The notes under the pieces are model-generated. The model did not search any database. It was not told the DNA's origin and worked only from the letters and a program-made list of their open reading frames with translations. A stretch of 64,000 bases of DNA from Piper betle (lineage: Eukaryota; Streptophyta; Magnoliopsida; Piperales; Piperaceae): contig JAURVB010008515.1 of the NCBI GenBank assembly GCA_033002965.1, positions 1 through 64,000 of the forward strand, read 5' to 3'. Below, piece after piece: positions 1 through 12,600 of this stretch (the first letter of the stretch is position 1; the number at the start of each line of letters is the position of its first letter). The position numbers and the translations under genes were made by a program.

Positions 1-800
1 CCATGTATTGAATTAGCTCAAAACAGAGTGAGTCATGTATAATAATGGTTTTAAAATATGAAAACACTGAATTGAATTAGCTCTAAACATGAGCATGACT
101 TGTTCTTGATATTATGCCGGGGATTAACCTAAAACAGAGTTGAATAAAATCATACACGAGTCTTGAATGGCATATAATCACCCATCTTGATCAATACTCA
201 ATTATACTATATTGAGTTTTCGTTTGTTACTGCTCAAAAACATTAAGATAAATGTGGGTTCCACAATGATAATCTGTTGTTCTTCAATCTAAAGAAGCTT
301 AATCTAGAGCAGCACGCAACCTTTTGTTTTCCTCAACAACACCATCATTTCCTGCATGTTTGCTTCAATACTTCTTACGTCCATTATATGGTCTTCACCA
401 TCTTTAAAACTTTGTTTGTTTTTTAAGTGATGTACCATTCACTTAGACAAGGCCACATAATTGTTCTCATTCTTTGTCAAGTACCCGCCACCTACATTTT
501 TTTCTGCAAGTTGACGGTCTAGACCCAACTGCATTATTTTGATTGCCAACTTCTCATTTAATTAGTGTCTTTGTCTAAAAATTAGTATTAACAAGGTACC
601 AAGTATGCTAATTAAGCAAAGTCTACAGGATTCCATAGCAACTCCTAGTCACATAATACTACAAAAACAAGTGTACACTAGCAAGTAATCATGCAAAATG
701 GATCTAGCAAGTAACTTTGCATTATCTCAAGCGGAACAACGGACTATTTCATTTGGGCCATTTTGAAGAACATGTTTGATTAATTAAAGACAGAAAGGAC
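1..800. other. AT-rich intergenic DNA
   Basis: No coding exon or repeat structure could be recognised here. The stretch is AT-rich with only short, interrupted reading frames. It ends where the GC-rich transposon-like block begins. Confidence 0.5.
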
Positions 801-884
801 AGATATGGCTCAAATGAGGAACCTGCACTCCGAGTTAGAGATGAGTGAACTCGAAGAATCTTTGGACCGCGAAATTTTGTCTTT

Positions 885-1387
885 GTGGATGAGGCTGGAC
901 GGCGGAATCGCGGCGGAAGCGCGGCGGAATCGCGGCGGAAGCGGCGGACGGCGGAAGCTGAGGGAATCGGGCGCAGTGTCGGCAGCAGAATCGCGGCGGA
1001 GGGCGGAGCTGAGGTCGGAATCGGGCGGCGGTGGCGTGGTCGGACGGAGCCGAGGTCGGACGGCGGAAGCGCGGCGGAGGGCGGCGGAGCGAACGCGGCG
1101 GCGGAATCGGGGGAGAGGGGTTTGATTTTAGGTTTATAAAATCCAAATTACCATTTTACCCATGCGTAAATAATTTAATAAAAATCATACCTAGGGTATT
1201 TTGATAATTTTGTAAAAAACCGATTCCGATTTAAATCGGCCGATTCCGATTCGGCGATTTAAATTCGATGTCGGAATCGGCCGAAACCGGCCGATTCAAG
1301 ACCCGATTCGGGGCCGACCGAGTCGGCCCCGAAATCGGATCGGCGCGACGCCGATCCGATTTAAATCGGCCGGTTCGTGCATCACTG
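885..1387 (-). mobile_element. hAT-like non-autonomous element, truncated, minus orientation
   Basis: A GC-rich, purine-skewed block (885-1125) is followed by an AT-rich spacer (1126-1215) and a block built from the words cggccgattccg and gatttaaatc. It ends in TGCATCACTG at 1378-1387. Read on the minus strand that is CAGTGATGCA, which resembles hAT terminal inverted repeats. The spacer and the gatttaaatcgg block recur as a reverse complement at 1409-1690. I could not find the opposite terminus or a left target duplication, so the start is approximate and the element looks truncated. The reading frames through the GC block are low-complexity and are not taken as genes. Confidence 0.5.
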
Positions 1388-1395
1388 GTGTAAAC
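1388..1395. repeat. 8-bp target-site duplication, left copy
   Basis: The 8-mer gtgtaaac lies exactly between the two inverted hAT-like elements and is repeated at 2314-2321. Confidence 0.55.
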
Positions 1396-2313
1396 CACTG
1401 CTGCAGAAATCGGCCGATTCCGTGCGGAATCGGCCGATTTAAATCGGATCGGCGTCGCGCCGATCCGATTTCGGGGCCGAATCGGGCGGCCCCGAATCGG
1501 CCCCGGAATCGGCCGAGTTCGGCCGATTCCGACCGATTTAAATCGGAATCGGAATCGGCCGATTTAAATCGGAATCGGTTTTTTAGGAAATTACCAAAAT
1601 ACCCTAGGTATGATTTTTATTAAATTATTTAAGCATGGGTAAAATGGTAATTTGGATTTTAAAAACCTAAAATCAAACCCGCTCCCCGACACGCCGCCGC
1701 TCGTCCGCCCGCCGCCGCCCGGTTTCCGCCTCCGCCGTGCGGCCCCGACTCCGCGCTCGCCGCCGACCGGCTGCCGACCTCGCCGCCGACCTCGCAACGT
1801 CGCCGCCCACCCGTGGCCGGACCGAATCGGGCACGCACGAATCGCCGCCGACTCCGCCGCCGGCTCCGGGCCGCCGACGGTTCGTCCGGCCGGGCTGCCG
1901 ACATCGACCGGGCTGCCGACATCCTCCGACATCGCCGCCGCGAGACTCGCCGCCGACCGGGCCGCCGGCGGCGGCGAGGGTAAAAATCGCACGGTGGCAT
2001 TCTTGTAATTAAAAGTTGACTCGAGTCTAACTCGAGTCAAAAATAATAATTAATTCGAAATAATTTAAAAAAAATCTTAAAAAATATTTAAAAATATCAA
2101 AAACTATAATACACAGAATAATATCAAAATAACATCAATACTTAATTTTAATATATTTATATTATAAATTGTCAAATTATTATATATAACTGATTAAATT
2201 AATTTGGACCGATTCAACTGAACCGATTCCTGGCCGATTCAGACCGATTCCGATTCCGATTCCGATTCACTGGAAAACCGATTCCGATTCCGATTCCGAT
2301 TTATGCAACCATG
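1396..2313 (+). mobile_element. hAT-like non-autonomous element with 8-bp target duplication
   Basis: The element starts CACTGCTGCA and ends TGCAACCATG, whose reverse complement is CATGGTTGCA, an imperfect terminal inverted repeat. It is flanked by identical 8-mers gtgtaaac at 1388-1395 and 2314-2321, the length expected for hAT insertion. Inside are a palindromic gatttaaatcgg block, a GC-rich segment (1680-1990), an AT-rich segment and a terminal run of gattcc repeats. No transposase is visible. The first part is an inverted copy of the neighbouring element ending at 1387. Similar mosaics recur at about 8.6-9.6 kb and 58.2-58.8 kb. Confidence 0.6.
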
Positions 2314-2321
2314 GTGTAAAC
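2314..2321. repeat. 8-bp target-site duplication, right copy
   Basis: The 8-mer gtgtaaac is identical to 1388-1395 and follows the right terminus of the element directly. Confidence 0.55.
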
Positions 2322-2771
2322 AATGCCAAATTCACTATCAAAACCTCTTGATAGGATGTGGTTGTTTATATCACAAACCTAGGAGAATCATAAGTAATTA
2401 TACTCACTTTTTCTTCAAATAACGAAAGTGTTGGGATAGTTAATGAGTGGCTGATTTGCTTAGAACTTAATTGAGCTTTACAGCATATTATTACTCAACC
2501 TAGAAGACATCAAACCAGACAAGCAAAACATTCAAAATATTCACTGACCAAAACATTACACAATATATTCTGCCATAAATATGAAATACCAATATATAGC
2601 TCCTGCCCAGTGAAAAAGATAAGCGACCTTGTCTATTTGAAGGAGATCTACCCAATATTTAGAATGTATGTTTGTCTTGTTAATATTTAGAACTTGTTTT
2701 GTTTAGTTGCAGGTTCGTTGTGTACGTTTATCTTAAACATTATGTTGGGTATAAGCTTGCAATGAATGATC

Positions 2772-3560
2772 TTAGTATAAGCTTGCAATCTTAGGACTAC
2801 AGAAAACATGAACATCTTCCAGAGTAGCTCGTGATTCATCACCAAACAAGGAACTTTTGCCATCCTCTCTTTTAGCATATGACAATCCAAGCCTGGACTT
2901 GGCCTGCCGGAGATCCCCAACTCCTGTGTTCGCATCAGGTCCTGTGAACACCCCCATGACAGGGCTCAATGGCGGTCCTATGAGAAGCCCATCTGCACCA
3001 AACTGGGGGCCTCCTCTCGCATAGTCGAAGAGCGCAGCACCACTTCCCCCTACTTTGGGCAGTATAACAGGAACCGATGCTGCTTCGACATTCTGTTTCC
3101 AGTAGAAGAGGAATGCGTCGAAGGTATCGTAGTAATCGTCTGTGCTCCTATAGCCTTCTGGATTGAATGCTCCAAACCTGAACGAATTGGTTGTGTAGCC
3201 TATGATCACACAGGGGCCCTTGAAGTCACAGCATTTGTGGAAGTCGGTTGCACTAAAACCATCTGTTGAAGCCCTGTAGCAGCATTTGAGCTCCTTTCCT
3301 GATGTTGGGCATAAAGATTTAGTATAGAATACCACGATAGAAATGATGGAATTGTCATCGAGGATTGATGGAGAGGACCTCGGAGAAAGGTTTTGTCGAC
3401 GAGGGAGAGTGAGAAGGGAAGATCAATGTCATGGTAGTGAACATGCTGTCTTCTTTCTTCACTTTTTGCTGGCCTTTGCTCCAATCAAAGAAAGCTGAGG
3501 GGCTTACCTTCCACTTCATAAGAGCTGCCATGGCGTTGCTCGAGGAACCATTGAAGTGTA
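2772..3560 (-). pseudogene. TLDc-domain protein, 5'-truncated and frameshifted
   Basis: The 3' portion encodes a well-conserved plant TLDc domain. Landmarks in order are KSLCPTSGKELKCCYRAST, FKGPCVIIGYTTNSFRFGAF, a Y-R-S-T-D-D-Y-Y-D-T-F-D-A-F-L-F-Y-W block, [20 protein letters not shown] and a C-terminal VFCSPKIASLY stop. TLDc proteins are linked to oxidative-stress responses and V-ATPase regulation in other eukaryotes; the plant role is poorly defined. Upstream, a second frame carries MKWKVSPSAFFDWSKGQQK and ends in LSINPR-stop, after a likely splice acceptor at about 3560. The frames join if one extra base near 3365 is allowed for. No N-terminal exon, roughly half of a normal-length protein, is visible between 3.56 kb and the PPR gene at 5.9 kb. 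I infer a truncated, frameshifted copy; a sequencing error plus a distant first exon is the alternative. Confidence 0.7.
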
Positions 3561-3899
3561 CTGTTTTCTTTCAACTAAACGTGATCTCTCCCAGACCTCA
3601 AACACCTTATCTTTAAACTATACTGAATAGACATATGTGACCTTTTACAAGTACTTAATTAGCGTGCATTTGTTCTTTATTGTGTTTGACATTTGATGGC
3701 ATATTGGTTGTATTTTATCACTACCACAAATTGTATTGTAGTAAGTTGCATGGTTAGCGCAACATTCCATACAATTACCGAATTTTCAAGATTTAACAAA
3801 ACCGGTTCATATCTTCTTGTTAAGGTGAAATATCGTATCCTGTTTGCATGATTGAAGGTTTGGAGGCAAATTTATTGATGTGGTTTTATGTTTAACTAG

Positions 3900-4390
3900 G
3901 CAAAATACTCAATGTGCGACTAGTACTATAGATAAATTTTAATTTATACATAAAATTTTGTTGAATAATGAGATAAAATATAATAATTTAATATTTTAAA
4001 TAAAGACTCTGATTAATTTTAAACATAAATCCTAATCGAACAAGATGATAAATTATAATAATTTATTTTTTTATTATATATATATATATTAAAGATAAGT
4101 ATACTTAATCTTGACAATAAAAAGTTAAAAATTGAAATTAGTCAGGTTCAAACTTATAACCTTATGCAATAATTGATATTATTATTATTATTATTTTATA
4201 AAAATTGGAAATTAATATTAACTGGGTTTAAACTTGTGACCATTTACATTAAGAAGTATTTTTATTATTTTTTATTTTTATTGTATTTTAATTAATTAAA
4301 TCTCTTACTTTTAATCACATATTAGTATTGAGTTTCCCTTTTTTTACTAAGAGTAGATTGGTAATTTAATTCTTATGTTTAGACTTTGGA
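3900..4390. repeat. AT-rich dispersed repeat, copy 1
   Basis: This AT-rich segment shares an ordered set of words with 44395-44790 and 44790-45215: a gataaattttaatt motif, then aataatgagataaa, then one or two aggttcaaactt / gggtttgaaccc type motifs, then ttaattaaatctcttactttta near the end. The family is not identified. The gttcgaa-like motif resembles a tRNA B-box but no A-box was recognised. Confidence 0.45.
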
Positions 4391-4409
4391 ATTAATTGAG
4401 GTCTCTTTA

Positions 4410-4740
4410 CACTACAAAAAAACATTATTTTTCCTCACAATAAGTTGTGGAGCATATTTAAGAAGGTTGGAGTGGGTTAGGGAAACTAATGTCCGCAAGA
4501 TAATTCTGAAAACCATAAAGTAATGTCTCAAATGTACTTACATCTACGATACTATAGTCTACCTTGTGATGATATATATACTTTAAAAATACATTTCCAT
4601 GGTTTTCAAAATTATTCTGTGGACTATATTTTCCCCACGGTATTATAGTCCACGGAATATTTCAATGACGCTCAAGGTTTGGAGGATCACCCTGAACACC
4701 AAGTGATTTATTACACTCGAAAGTATATATAGTCCCCCCT
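4410..4740. mobile_element. CACTA-like remnant
   Basis: The segment opens with CACTACAAAAAAACATT, a typical CACTA terminal sequence. Inverted sub-terminal sequences follow, for example the ataattctgaaaaccat segment near 4500 and its near reverse complement near 4600, plus repeats of gtccacgg. No matching terminal GTAGTG was found on the right, so the right boundary is uncertain. Confidence 0.35.
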
Positions 4741-5900
4741 ACCCATCTCAAAGACTTTGATTAACTGGTCAATTGTTTGTAGGATTTAATGTTTTCTTAG
4801 AATTAAACACAATCTTAACCAAAATATCAATAATGAATATTAGATTGTTGTTACACAAAAAAAATCGAATGAGATCTTACTAACCACATACATACACAAA
4901 AATATATATGAGCTTACAAGCCATTAAAGTTTATTCAAAGCAAATGTTGAAAGTGAGAATTGCTAAGAGTAATAAAGTTAGCCAAATGTCATCATTTAGT
5001 CTTTTACTAAACATCAAGGATTAGACTTCTGGAATTCATTTTCGCACTGCATGAAGATAGGTTTGCATATAAAAAAATAATGAGTTGGAAGATAGCTCAT
5101 TGAAACTTATAAAGAGTTTCAAAACGGAATTTTATTTTTACAACTCTATTTTGTTAACCTAATAATTATTAAGTTTCAATGAGTTGCTCGGTTTGGCTGT
5201 AAAGACAAAATGAATAACATAGGACAGTCATACACTTAATTGTTTAGGGATTTACATGTTTTACACATTTTAACCGAGTTTAGTAATTTTCAACCCACTT
5301 AGTAAAAAAAAGGGGAAATTTTCAAAGATTTCTAAACACAAGGTCTTATTTCCTAGATTTATCAATGCACTACTTTTAAAATGGCAAAACCAATTAGTGA
5401 TATGTATCTTCATCATTTCATTGAAGTATATCAAGAATATAGTTGAAAGTTTTGATAGGTAATGATCAGCAACACAGATATTTCTTCTTGTGCTTTGCTT
5501 TCTGTGACTACTTCCCAAACACAATGATCAACCAATATATCATTCTTCATTAGTGAATGCGTGTACTGCAAGATCTTAAGGAAATGATTCCTCAAGATGC
5601 ATCCAGATATCATCTTAATGCAACATCCCCACATTTCAAGGTTTATTTATATAGAAACTCTATAATGCCTTCATGACCAATTATCTGGTCTATATCAATT
5701 CATAACTCAGAAACCTTGGAATTGTTATCCTTGTGACTTTTTAAATGAAGGGAAGATGATACATACCTATCATTTCTTGTCGTCAAATGAAGATAATTGC
5801 TCCACCGTTAACAAAACTTCAAAACCAAGTCAAGAATATGCTACATTGATCAAGCTCAAGTGGCATGGCAGTTTCAGCAAGTTCCAAGCACCGGACTAGC
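4741..5900. other. Intergenic DNA, no supported gene
   Basis: Only short open frames occur here. A minus-strand frame at 5431-5634 has no recognisable domain and is not annotated as a gene. The 3' flank of the PPR gene lies at the right end. Confidence 0.4.
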
Positions 5901-5920
5901 TAACACCCTCTTGACAATTT

Positions 5921-7273
5921 TTAAAAGCTTACCAAATCAGCTAGAAGCTCCATGCCAACTCTTTCACTACAAAAACCAAGTACCAAGTCTCTCCATCCAT
6001 CTAAACCCAGTCTCATATCCTTCTTTCCCATGTGCTCCAACATTTCACAAGCTTCAGCCATTTTCCCCTTATAACAAAGACCTGCAATTAAGCAATTCAT
6101 TGTCTCCACATGTGGGAAATGCTTACTTGATAGCATGGCCTGCAAGATCTCCATTGCACGCTCAAATTCTCTCATCCGGCAAAATCCATCCACCAAAGTT
6201 CTGTAAGTGGCAGCATTAGGATTACACCCACCCAGTTGCATGTCCAGGAGAACTTTATATGCCTCTTCAGCCCTACTACTTGCACAGAGGTGATTAACTA
6301 AGATGTTATATATGACAACATCTGGTTTGTATCGCCTTCTCCTCATCTCTCCCAGCAAAGTTCTAGCCTCCTCAATTCTCCCTCTCTTCGCTAAGTCATT
6401 CATCAATACCCCAAAGTTCACAAGACTTGGCTTGCATCCATTGTAATCCATGTCAAACATAATCTTTCTCGCCGCTTCATAATTCCCTACCATGCATAAT
6501 CCTTCCATCAATAGAGCATAAGTGATAGTGTTTGGTTTGACTCCTTTCTTGCTCATGCACCTCAACAACTTGTTTGCCATAACCATGTCCCCCACCTTGA
6601 CCAATGACCCAACCAAAATATTGTAGCTCACCACGCTGGGCAAGACCCCTCTATTGAGCATTTCATCATATATTTTACAAGCTACATCCAAGTTGCCTTC
6701 CCCGCAATATCCTTTCATGATTATGTTATACGAAACACAATTTGGAAAAAGACTTATTTCAGAGCTCCGTCGAAAGATGCTGATGGCATCTGAGAAACAA
6801 CTTGCATTGACAAGGGAATTAAGAAGAGAGTTGAAGGAGAACAAACTACGTGTACAATTGAATGTGGGGATGTCAATAAACAGGGCAATTGCCTTGTCAG
6901 GGAAACCAGCCTTCACATAGTGTTCAATCAGAGCGACGAAGAGGTATTCCTGGCAGCGGAGACAAGACTCTTTTAGGCAGACTAAAAGTGAATCAACAAG
7001 GTCAAACTTTTGTGAGCGGGCAAGTTTATAGATGAGACAAGAGTATGAAGGGTAGTCAGGCTTGATGCCGTATTGGATAGAGTGGTGGAAGACGCCAAGA
7101 GCTGCAAGGGGGTCGTCCAACATTTTGAGCTTAGCCAAGAGGGTAGAAGGCTTAAGGTGTCTTGAGGGCCGCTGAGGCGATTGCTTGAGATGCTTTCTGC
7201 AACGAGATCTGGACATGGGCTGATGGCGCTTGGAAGGGAAGGATAGTAGGCCTCGTCCCACTCTGAAGAGCAT
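5921..7273 (-). CDS. P-class pentatricopeptide repeat protein, 450 aa
   Basis: An intact intronless reading frame of 450 codons. After a basic N-terminus (MLFRVGRGLLSFPSKRHQ, then many R, S and K), consistent with an organellar presequence, the protein is built from about ten degenerate 35-residue PPR units. Typical unit cores are VSYNIIMKGYCGEGNLDVA, VSYNILVGSLVKVGDMVMA, ITYALLMEGLCMVGNYEAA, VIYNILVNHLCASSRAEEA and ATYRTLVDGFCRMREFERA. The units are P-type and there is no E, DYW or SMR domain. P-class PPR proteins bind organellar RNA and act in processing, stabilisation or translation. The protein resembles Arabidopsis At1g07740-type mitochondrial PPRs in length and N-terminal style, but this is from memory. 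The first in-frame ATG precedes the basic leader. Confidence 0.9.
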   Translation of the reverse strand: MLFRVGRGLLSFPSKRHQPMSRSRCRKHLKQSPQRPSRHLKPSTLLAKLKMLDDPLAALGVFHHSIQYGIKPDYPSYSCLIYKLARSQKFDLVDSLLVCLKESCLRCQEYLFVALIEHYVKAGFPDKAIALFIDIPTFNCTRSLFSFNSLLNSLVNASCFSDAISIFRRSSEISLFPNCVSYNIIMKGYCGEGNLDVACKIYDEMLNRGVLPSVVSYNILVGSLVKVGDMVMANKLLRCMSKKGVKPNTITYALLMEGLCMVGNYEAARKIMFDMDYNGCKPSLVNFGVLMNDLAKRGRIEEARTLLGEMRRRRYKPDVVIYNILVNHLCASSRAEEAYKVLLDMQLGGCNPNAATYRTLVDGFCRMREFERAMEILQAMLSSKHFPHVETMNCLIAGLCYKGKMAEACEMLEHMGKKDMRLGLDGWRDLVLGFCSERVGMELLADLVSF

Positions 7274-7289
7274 TGGAACAAGAACTCAC

Positions 7290-8600
7290 ACCCAAGAACC
7301 AGTTATTATCTGATTGTAATATCATCTGCAATCAAGAGAGCACTTCCCTATTACTAAATAATAGAGCCAAAAAAAAACAAATAATAGATAAAGTGCTTAT
7401 TACTCCGAATCAGAAAATAGGGTTAGACATGATGTCAAATTAAAAATTGTTAGACAAGACATTTCTTGCATTACGAGACACAAATAGCATTCTTTCAGCT
7501 TAAAAATGTTATTTTCTCAAGAACACAAAACTAAATACTAATTGAAAAAAATATGTGTATATATATATATATATACATGCTACTAACACTTTACTAGGGT
7601 TGTTGAAATATTAAAAAATTTATACACTACAGCGCCAGTTTTACAAAATATGTGGTATGACACTACCACATACCCAAAATCAATTTAAGCAAAAAATGAG
7701 TGCCTGTGATCTCTGTCCACCATAACAAAATTGAATTTTAGGAACTCAGCATGAATGTACATCAAAAAGTAATTCTCGCAAAGGACAAAAAAGACAAACC
7801 CTGTGTTGGACTCTTTAACAAGCATTAAGTTCGAGCTCCACATTTCAATTAGAATTGAAAATTCGACAGCCCTGCTTTACATAATCCAAAAAGCCAAAAT
7901 GTTCAGTTTTTGAAAGAGATTTCTCATCTTTGGAACTGAAAAGAAAATTTAAGAGGCAGAGGAGATAGCATCTTTAGTAAAAGACCATTTAATGTTATGA
8001 ATGAAAGGAAGGCAGATAAATCATTGATGAGAGCGAAAGAATAATAGACTAAAATCACACACAAGAGAGTTTTTTAGTTGATTAATGGAAAAACATTACA
8101 CAACATGGGGTGTTTTGTCATCCAATGAAGATTGCACAACACAGAGGTGCTTTGTCATCCCCCTTTCGTTCATGATTAATTCTTCCCTTTCGTTTGTTTA
8201 TTTGAATTATCCTCCATCAACATCCCAAACACGGTCTTGAATTCGAATAAATGTACAGAGCTTATCAAGCTTTAAAAGATAAAAGTAAATTAATTTTTCT
8301 TAATCACTATGAAACTATACAGCAGTTAAGCTGCTGCTCCCAAATAGCTATCCTACAAGCAGTAACAAAACATGGACATGAATGAACGTGTTCTCAAAAT
8401 AATTCATACAAGCTTCTTTCATTGGATGACTCAATGAATAAGTTCTCATATGATTATATATATATATAAAGAAACTACGAATAGCAAATTTGAAACAAGA
8501 ACCCACTACCCCAATGTGATAAAATTTGCTTTTTGGCATTCAAGAGAAACTATCACCAATCAACCGAATCCTCACTAACAAAGCAAACCATATATAGTGT
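7290..8600. other. Intergenic DNA upstream of PPR gene
   Basis: AT-rich DNA with no supported exon. It holds a (TA)n tract near 7558-7576 and a small hairpin (tgtggta ... taccaca, near 7650-7670). The 5' flank of the PPR gene is at the left end. Confidence 0.4.
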
Positions 8601-9600
8601 AAAATAAAGCAGCAAAATTTGATTGATCCGAGCGCACACCTCTTGCATCAAGGAAGAGCGACGAGGGAAGCTGTGACGGCCGGCATACGAACGCCGAAAA
8701 CCGAGTTTTAAACCGAATCGACGCCGAGGCGCGCCTGGATGGCGGCGGCGACGGTCGCCGGCGGCGGGTTGGCGACGGGAGCGCGGTGCGGTCAAGGCGG
8801 CTTCGTCGCTTCGTGGAGGCCGGGCGAGGGGTGGACGGGGGGTAAATGGTCGGCGATGCTCTGGCGGTGACCGGCGGCGTCGATTGACGGTGGTGCGGCG
8901 GCCGTAGGAGGCGCTGGCGACGGAGAAGGAGGGCGGCGTCGACGGAGAAGGTGGGCGGTGTCTGCGGGAAGAAACCGGTCGTCGTAAATAAAATTTAACC
9001 TCACTCTTGCGCCAGTAGAAAATAATAACCGATTCATAATAAATTTTAAATTTAATAAATTAAGATAAAATTTAATAATATATAATATACGTTATAATAT
9101 TATAATATATATTTTATGACTAGTAACCTATCTAAACTCCCCATTCAAAATATTATTTAACTTAAAAATAATTTTATAATTAAATATTAAAAAATATATT
9201 ACATATTTTTATATACTTTGATGACTAATTTCTTATTATTCTTTTTATATTATCATTATATACTCAGATATATTTGGCCATTATTATTCATAACTTACGA
9301 TTGGCTTCGGTTCAAAATGTGATTCATGAAACTAACTCGATTCGAACCAACTCAATTCGAGCCGACTATTGAACTGATTAGTTCCCTAATGTAAAATTCT
9401 AACTCGAGTTATAACCAAGTCGAGTCGATTTTAAATTATAACCAAGTCGAGTCAAACAGTACTTTGTTCAAACCGACTTATAGAATTCAAGTTCGAGTAA
9501 AATTCAAGTTCAAATATTTAAATATCGAGTTTATGATCAAGTTAAGTTGAGCCAAATGTCAAATATTCGTGAGCTTGCTTGCTTAGTTAGCGCCCTCCTC
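8600..9600. mobile_element. GC/AT-mosaic hAT-like element, decayed
   Basis: A GC-rich block (about 8640-8990, rich in ggcggcg) is followed by an AT-rich block of aaatttaataaatt words. After that come degenerate gattcgaacc / cgagtcgattt words (9300-9560). This order, GC block then AT block then cgattc-type repeats, parallels the better defined element at 1396-2313. Termini and target duplications were not found. The short frames in the GC block are low-complexity R/P-rich and are not taken as genes. Confidence 0.4.
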
Positions 9601-12600
9601 TCATACATGATACCACATTCAAGTAATTTCATCATTACTTAATATAAATTCCACGTGGCGTTATTATTATAGGGAATAGGAAGCTAGTGGGCAGCCTCAT
9701 ATAGCATTTTAGATACATTCTACAACTTCTACGTACTGCAACTTTTATATAAAATATTAGTCAATGAAGTGATTTTAAGTATTTTTTTGCCACGTAATGT
9801 TATATTACTTTAATATGCTTTTATTCATTTAATTAGATTTTAACTGACGGTGATGCTTAGAAGAAAGAAATTACGTGGATATTATTAATTGAATAATAAA
9901 TGGGTTATACTTTATCTATAGAAAATCTAAAAACACAATCATAAATTGATCGATATGGATTTTTGAATAGGAATTACATAAAATTTATGTGGTCAATTTA
10001 AATCATATATCAAATAGGGAATCAATAGTAAGGAATTCATAAAACTTAATGCATAATAATTTAAAATAACGAATGATAGTGCACTAAGAGGGGTATACAA
10101 TATTAGGGAAATTTAACATAGTTAATTAGTGCACCTTCGAATTATATTGTAATAATTAGCTTCCTTAATTATATTCATTTTGTAGGTGAATTGGTTTAGG
10201 GCAAGCTGATTCTCTAGCATAATTGTCACGTATGGAGAAAACCCTTTTTTTATTTTAAATTTAAAATATAGTTAGATAAAAATCCTAAAAATTCGACGTT
10301 TTCTTCTACTCTTAGATAATTTAGTCTATAGATCTACTTGAGTGAAAAATTATCCTAGTAAAAACAATACTTATCTCATTTATTATATTATTTTAATCTT
10401 AATTAGTGCACTTGCTAATTACAATAAATTTGTGTCAACGATAAACAAGAAAAAAATTAGAAGAGGAAGTGATTGTGAAGGGTTGTAGGCCACTAAAAAC
10501 ATTGCTTCTTTGCGAAAGATTTACCATTCAAGTTTCAAATCCGTGACAAACGTCATAACAAAAAATTATTCATATTAATAACAAAATTTTTCATCACTGA
10601 AGTCTTACTTTCTTTTGTGGGGATGGTAAATATTGATCTCCGTGGCTGGCACTTAAATTAATTGAAAAAATGCAGGTGGTTTGTATCCTGCACATTCATG
10701 AAAATATGATCACCTTACTTAATATCTTTCATGAAAGAGTATTGGTAAGAAAGTAGAGTCGCTTAATTGTCTACCAAACTAAAAATCATATGCAAGTTAA
10801 AGCATGTTTTTCATGGAATTGTTACAAAAATGACTACTTAGCTTGTTGAATAAATGTTGATTTCTTTTTACATTGGCTGTTTATAATTAATTAATACATA
10901 AGCTCACCGTTATTACTTGATTTCGAATCAGCTCGCCTTGCATGAAGTAATTTGGGTTTTAATTTGCTTGAGTTCAACTCGAAATTTAATATTTTGCACT
11001 AAATTTTAAATTTAGGCTATTTATGCTCAACTTCTATTGAATATTTTAACTTCAATCAATAAAATTAAAGCAGGAGTAAGTGACAACTTTAAAAAAGATT
11101 AAGAGTTATAATATTATATTATTCCATATGCATGCAAAAATATTGTGAGAATTGAAATATCTTAGTTCTTAAGAGACATTTTTAGTGTGAAATAAAATTA
11201 AAGAGAAGTTTAAGTAAATACAAATCGACTTTGTTAACTCGATCGAACATAAGCTTAAAGTCCAATAATTAATTAGCTCGATTACTAAAATACTAATTAG
11301 ATTTGAAGATCAATGAATACTCGGCTTGACTCTCCCAAATAATACCCTACCCTTCGTCCCTTCCCTTAACTTCTCAACCAAGTTGGTGATCCATTGACTC
11401 GATGCCGTCGTGAAAATAATCAACTTTGAAATGCTCAGGGCCAACTTCTTGAGACGTCAATGCTGACAGATGCTTTTCTAATTAAGCCATAATTAATGAT
11501 AATAAATAATAGCTAACAATAATTGTATGATTGATCATATATAATTGAAGTGACCCATTTCCCACCTGATACGTTAATGTCATTTTCAAGTACTAGTTGT
11601 ATAGAGAAGAATCGGAAAAAATACAAAAGAAAAGGAGGGGATAAGATGATGATCATACAAATCCAACGAGAATAGTGACCATGCAAGTAGGTATAGAGGC
11701 AAAGACATCAATTAAGAGTTGATTACTCACCTAATCTCCTGTCACTAGACACTATACAAAGAGATATCAACGTTTAATCATGGGTCCTTGTTGTTATATA
11801 TAATCTGTTTGGTCCATTGTTAATATTTTGAGCTTGTGACATAATTTGACTATTATTATAAATCTTCATAAGCCGTTTGGGTACATTATTTTGAACTCTT
11901 TTATTTCTAAAACATAAAGTGACAATGATAATTGTTAAAAGAGTGTTTGGTAAAATATTAATAAAATATAAACAAATAGAGGTTGTTCTAAGAAAATTTA
12001 ATAAAACATTAAAAAATGAGAGGGTAAAGTCCTTTTATCTTTTTTTAATGCTTGCCCCTCTCCCCCTCCCCCACTATATAACATAATTTTATTAATTCTA
12101 CCACTTTTATACTTATAATGAAACAAAAATTGTCTAGAGAAATTTGATAAAAAAATTTATATTACAACTAAATACGCTGTTAATAAATTAAGTAATGTTG
12201 AGAAGAAGAACAGTCCCCTAGAAGAATGTTAAGCATTGAATTAGATGATCATAATCTTTTATCTTAGATACTGGACCCATTGAGCATTACAACGTCTGCC
12301 ACTTCTTTTAAAGTGTGTCACAAAGAACAAAGAAAACGACCGGTTATGCCGCCTACAGAAGCCAATCGGTAGATCCTTTTCTCTCTCTCGTATGAGATTT
12401 GACATGAACTCTATAATTAAAAAGACGAGGGCCTTTTTATTTTATATTCCCGTTCAATTATTTGTTCTATGCACACAACTCAAAATAAAAAGCCATTAGT
12501 GATGATCTCTGTCTTTGTACGGCTAAAGATTTATTATGGTACTGGATACAGCAAGGAAATATTTGATTAGTTTAAATTATTTTAATTAGTTATATTTAAA

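Noticed and set aside
805..1146. Overlapping open frames on both strands
   Set aside because: Arg/Gly/Ala-rich low-complexity translation of a GC-rich transposon block; no domain.
1591..2040. Several Pro/Arg-rich open frames on both strands
   Set aside because: They lie within the hAT-like element and reflect GC composition only.
8553..9037. Two minus-strand open frames
   Set aside because: GC-rich mosaic repeat with no conserved motif or splice context.
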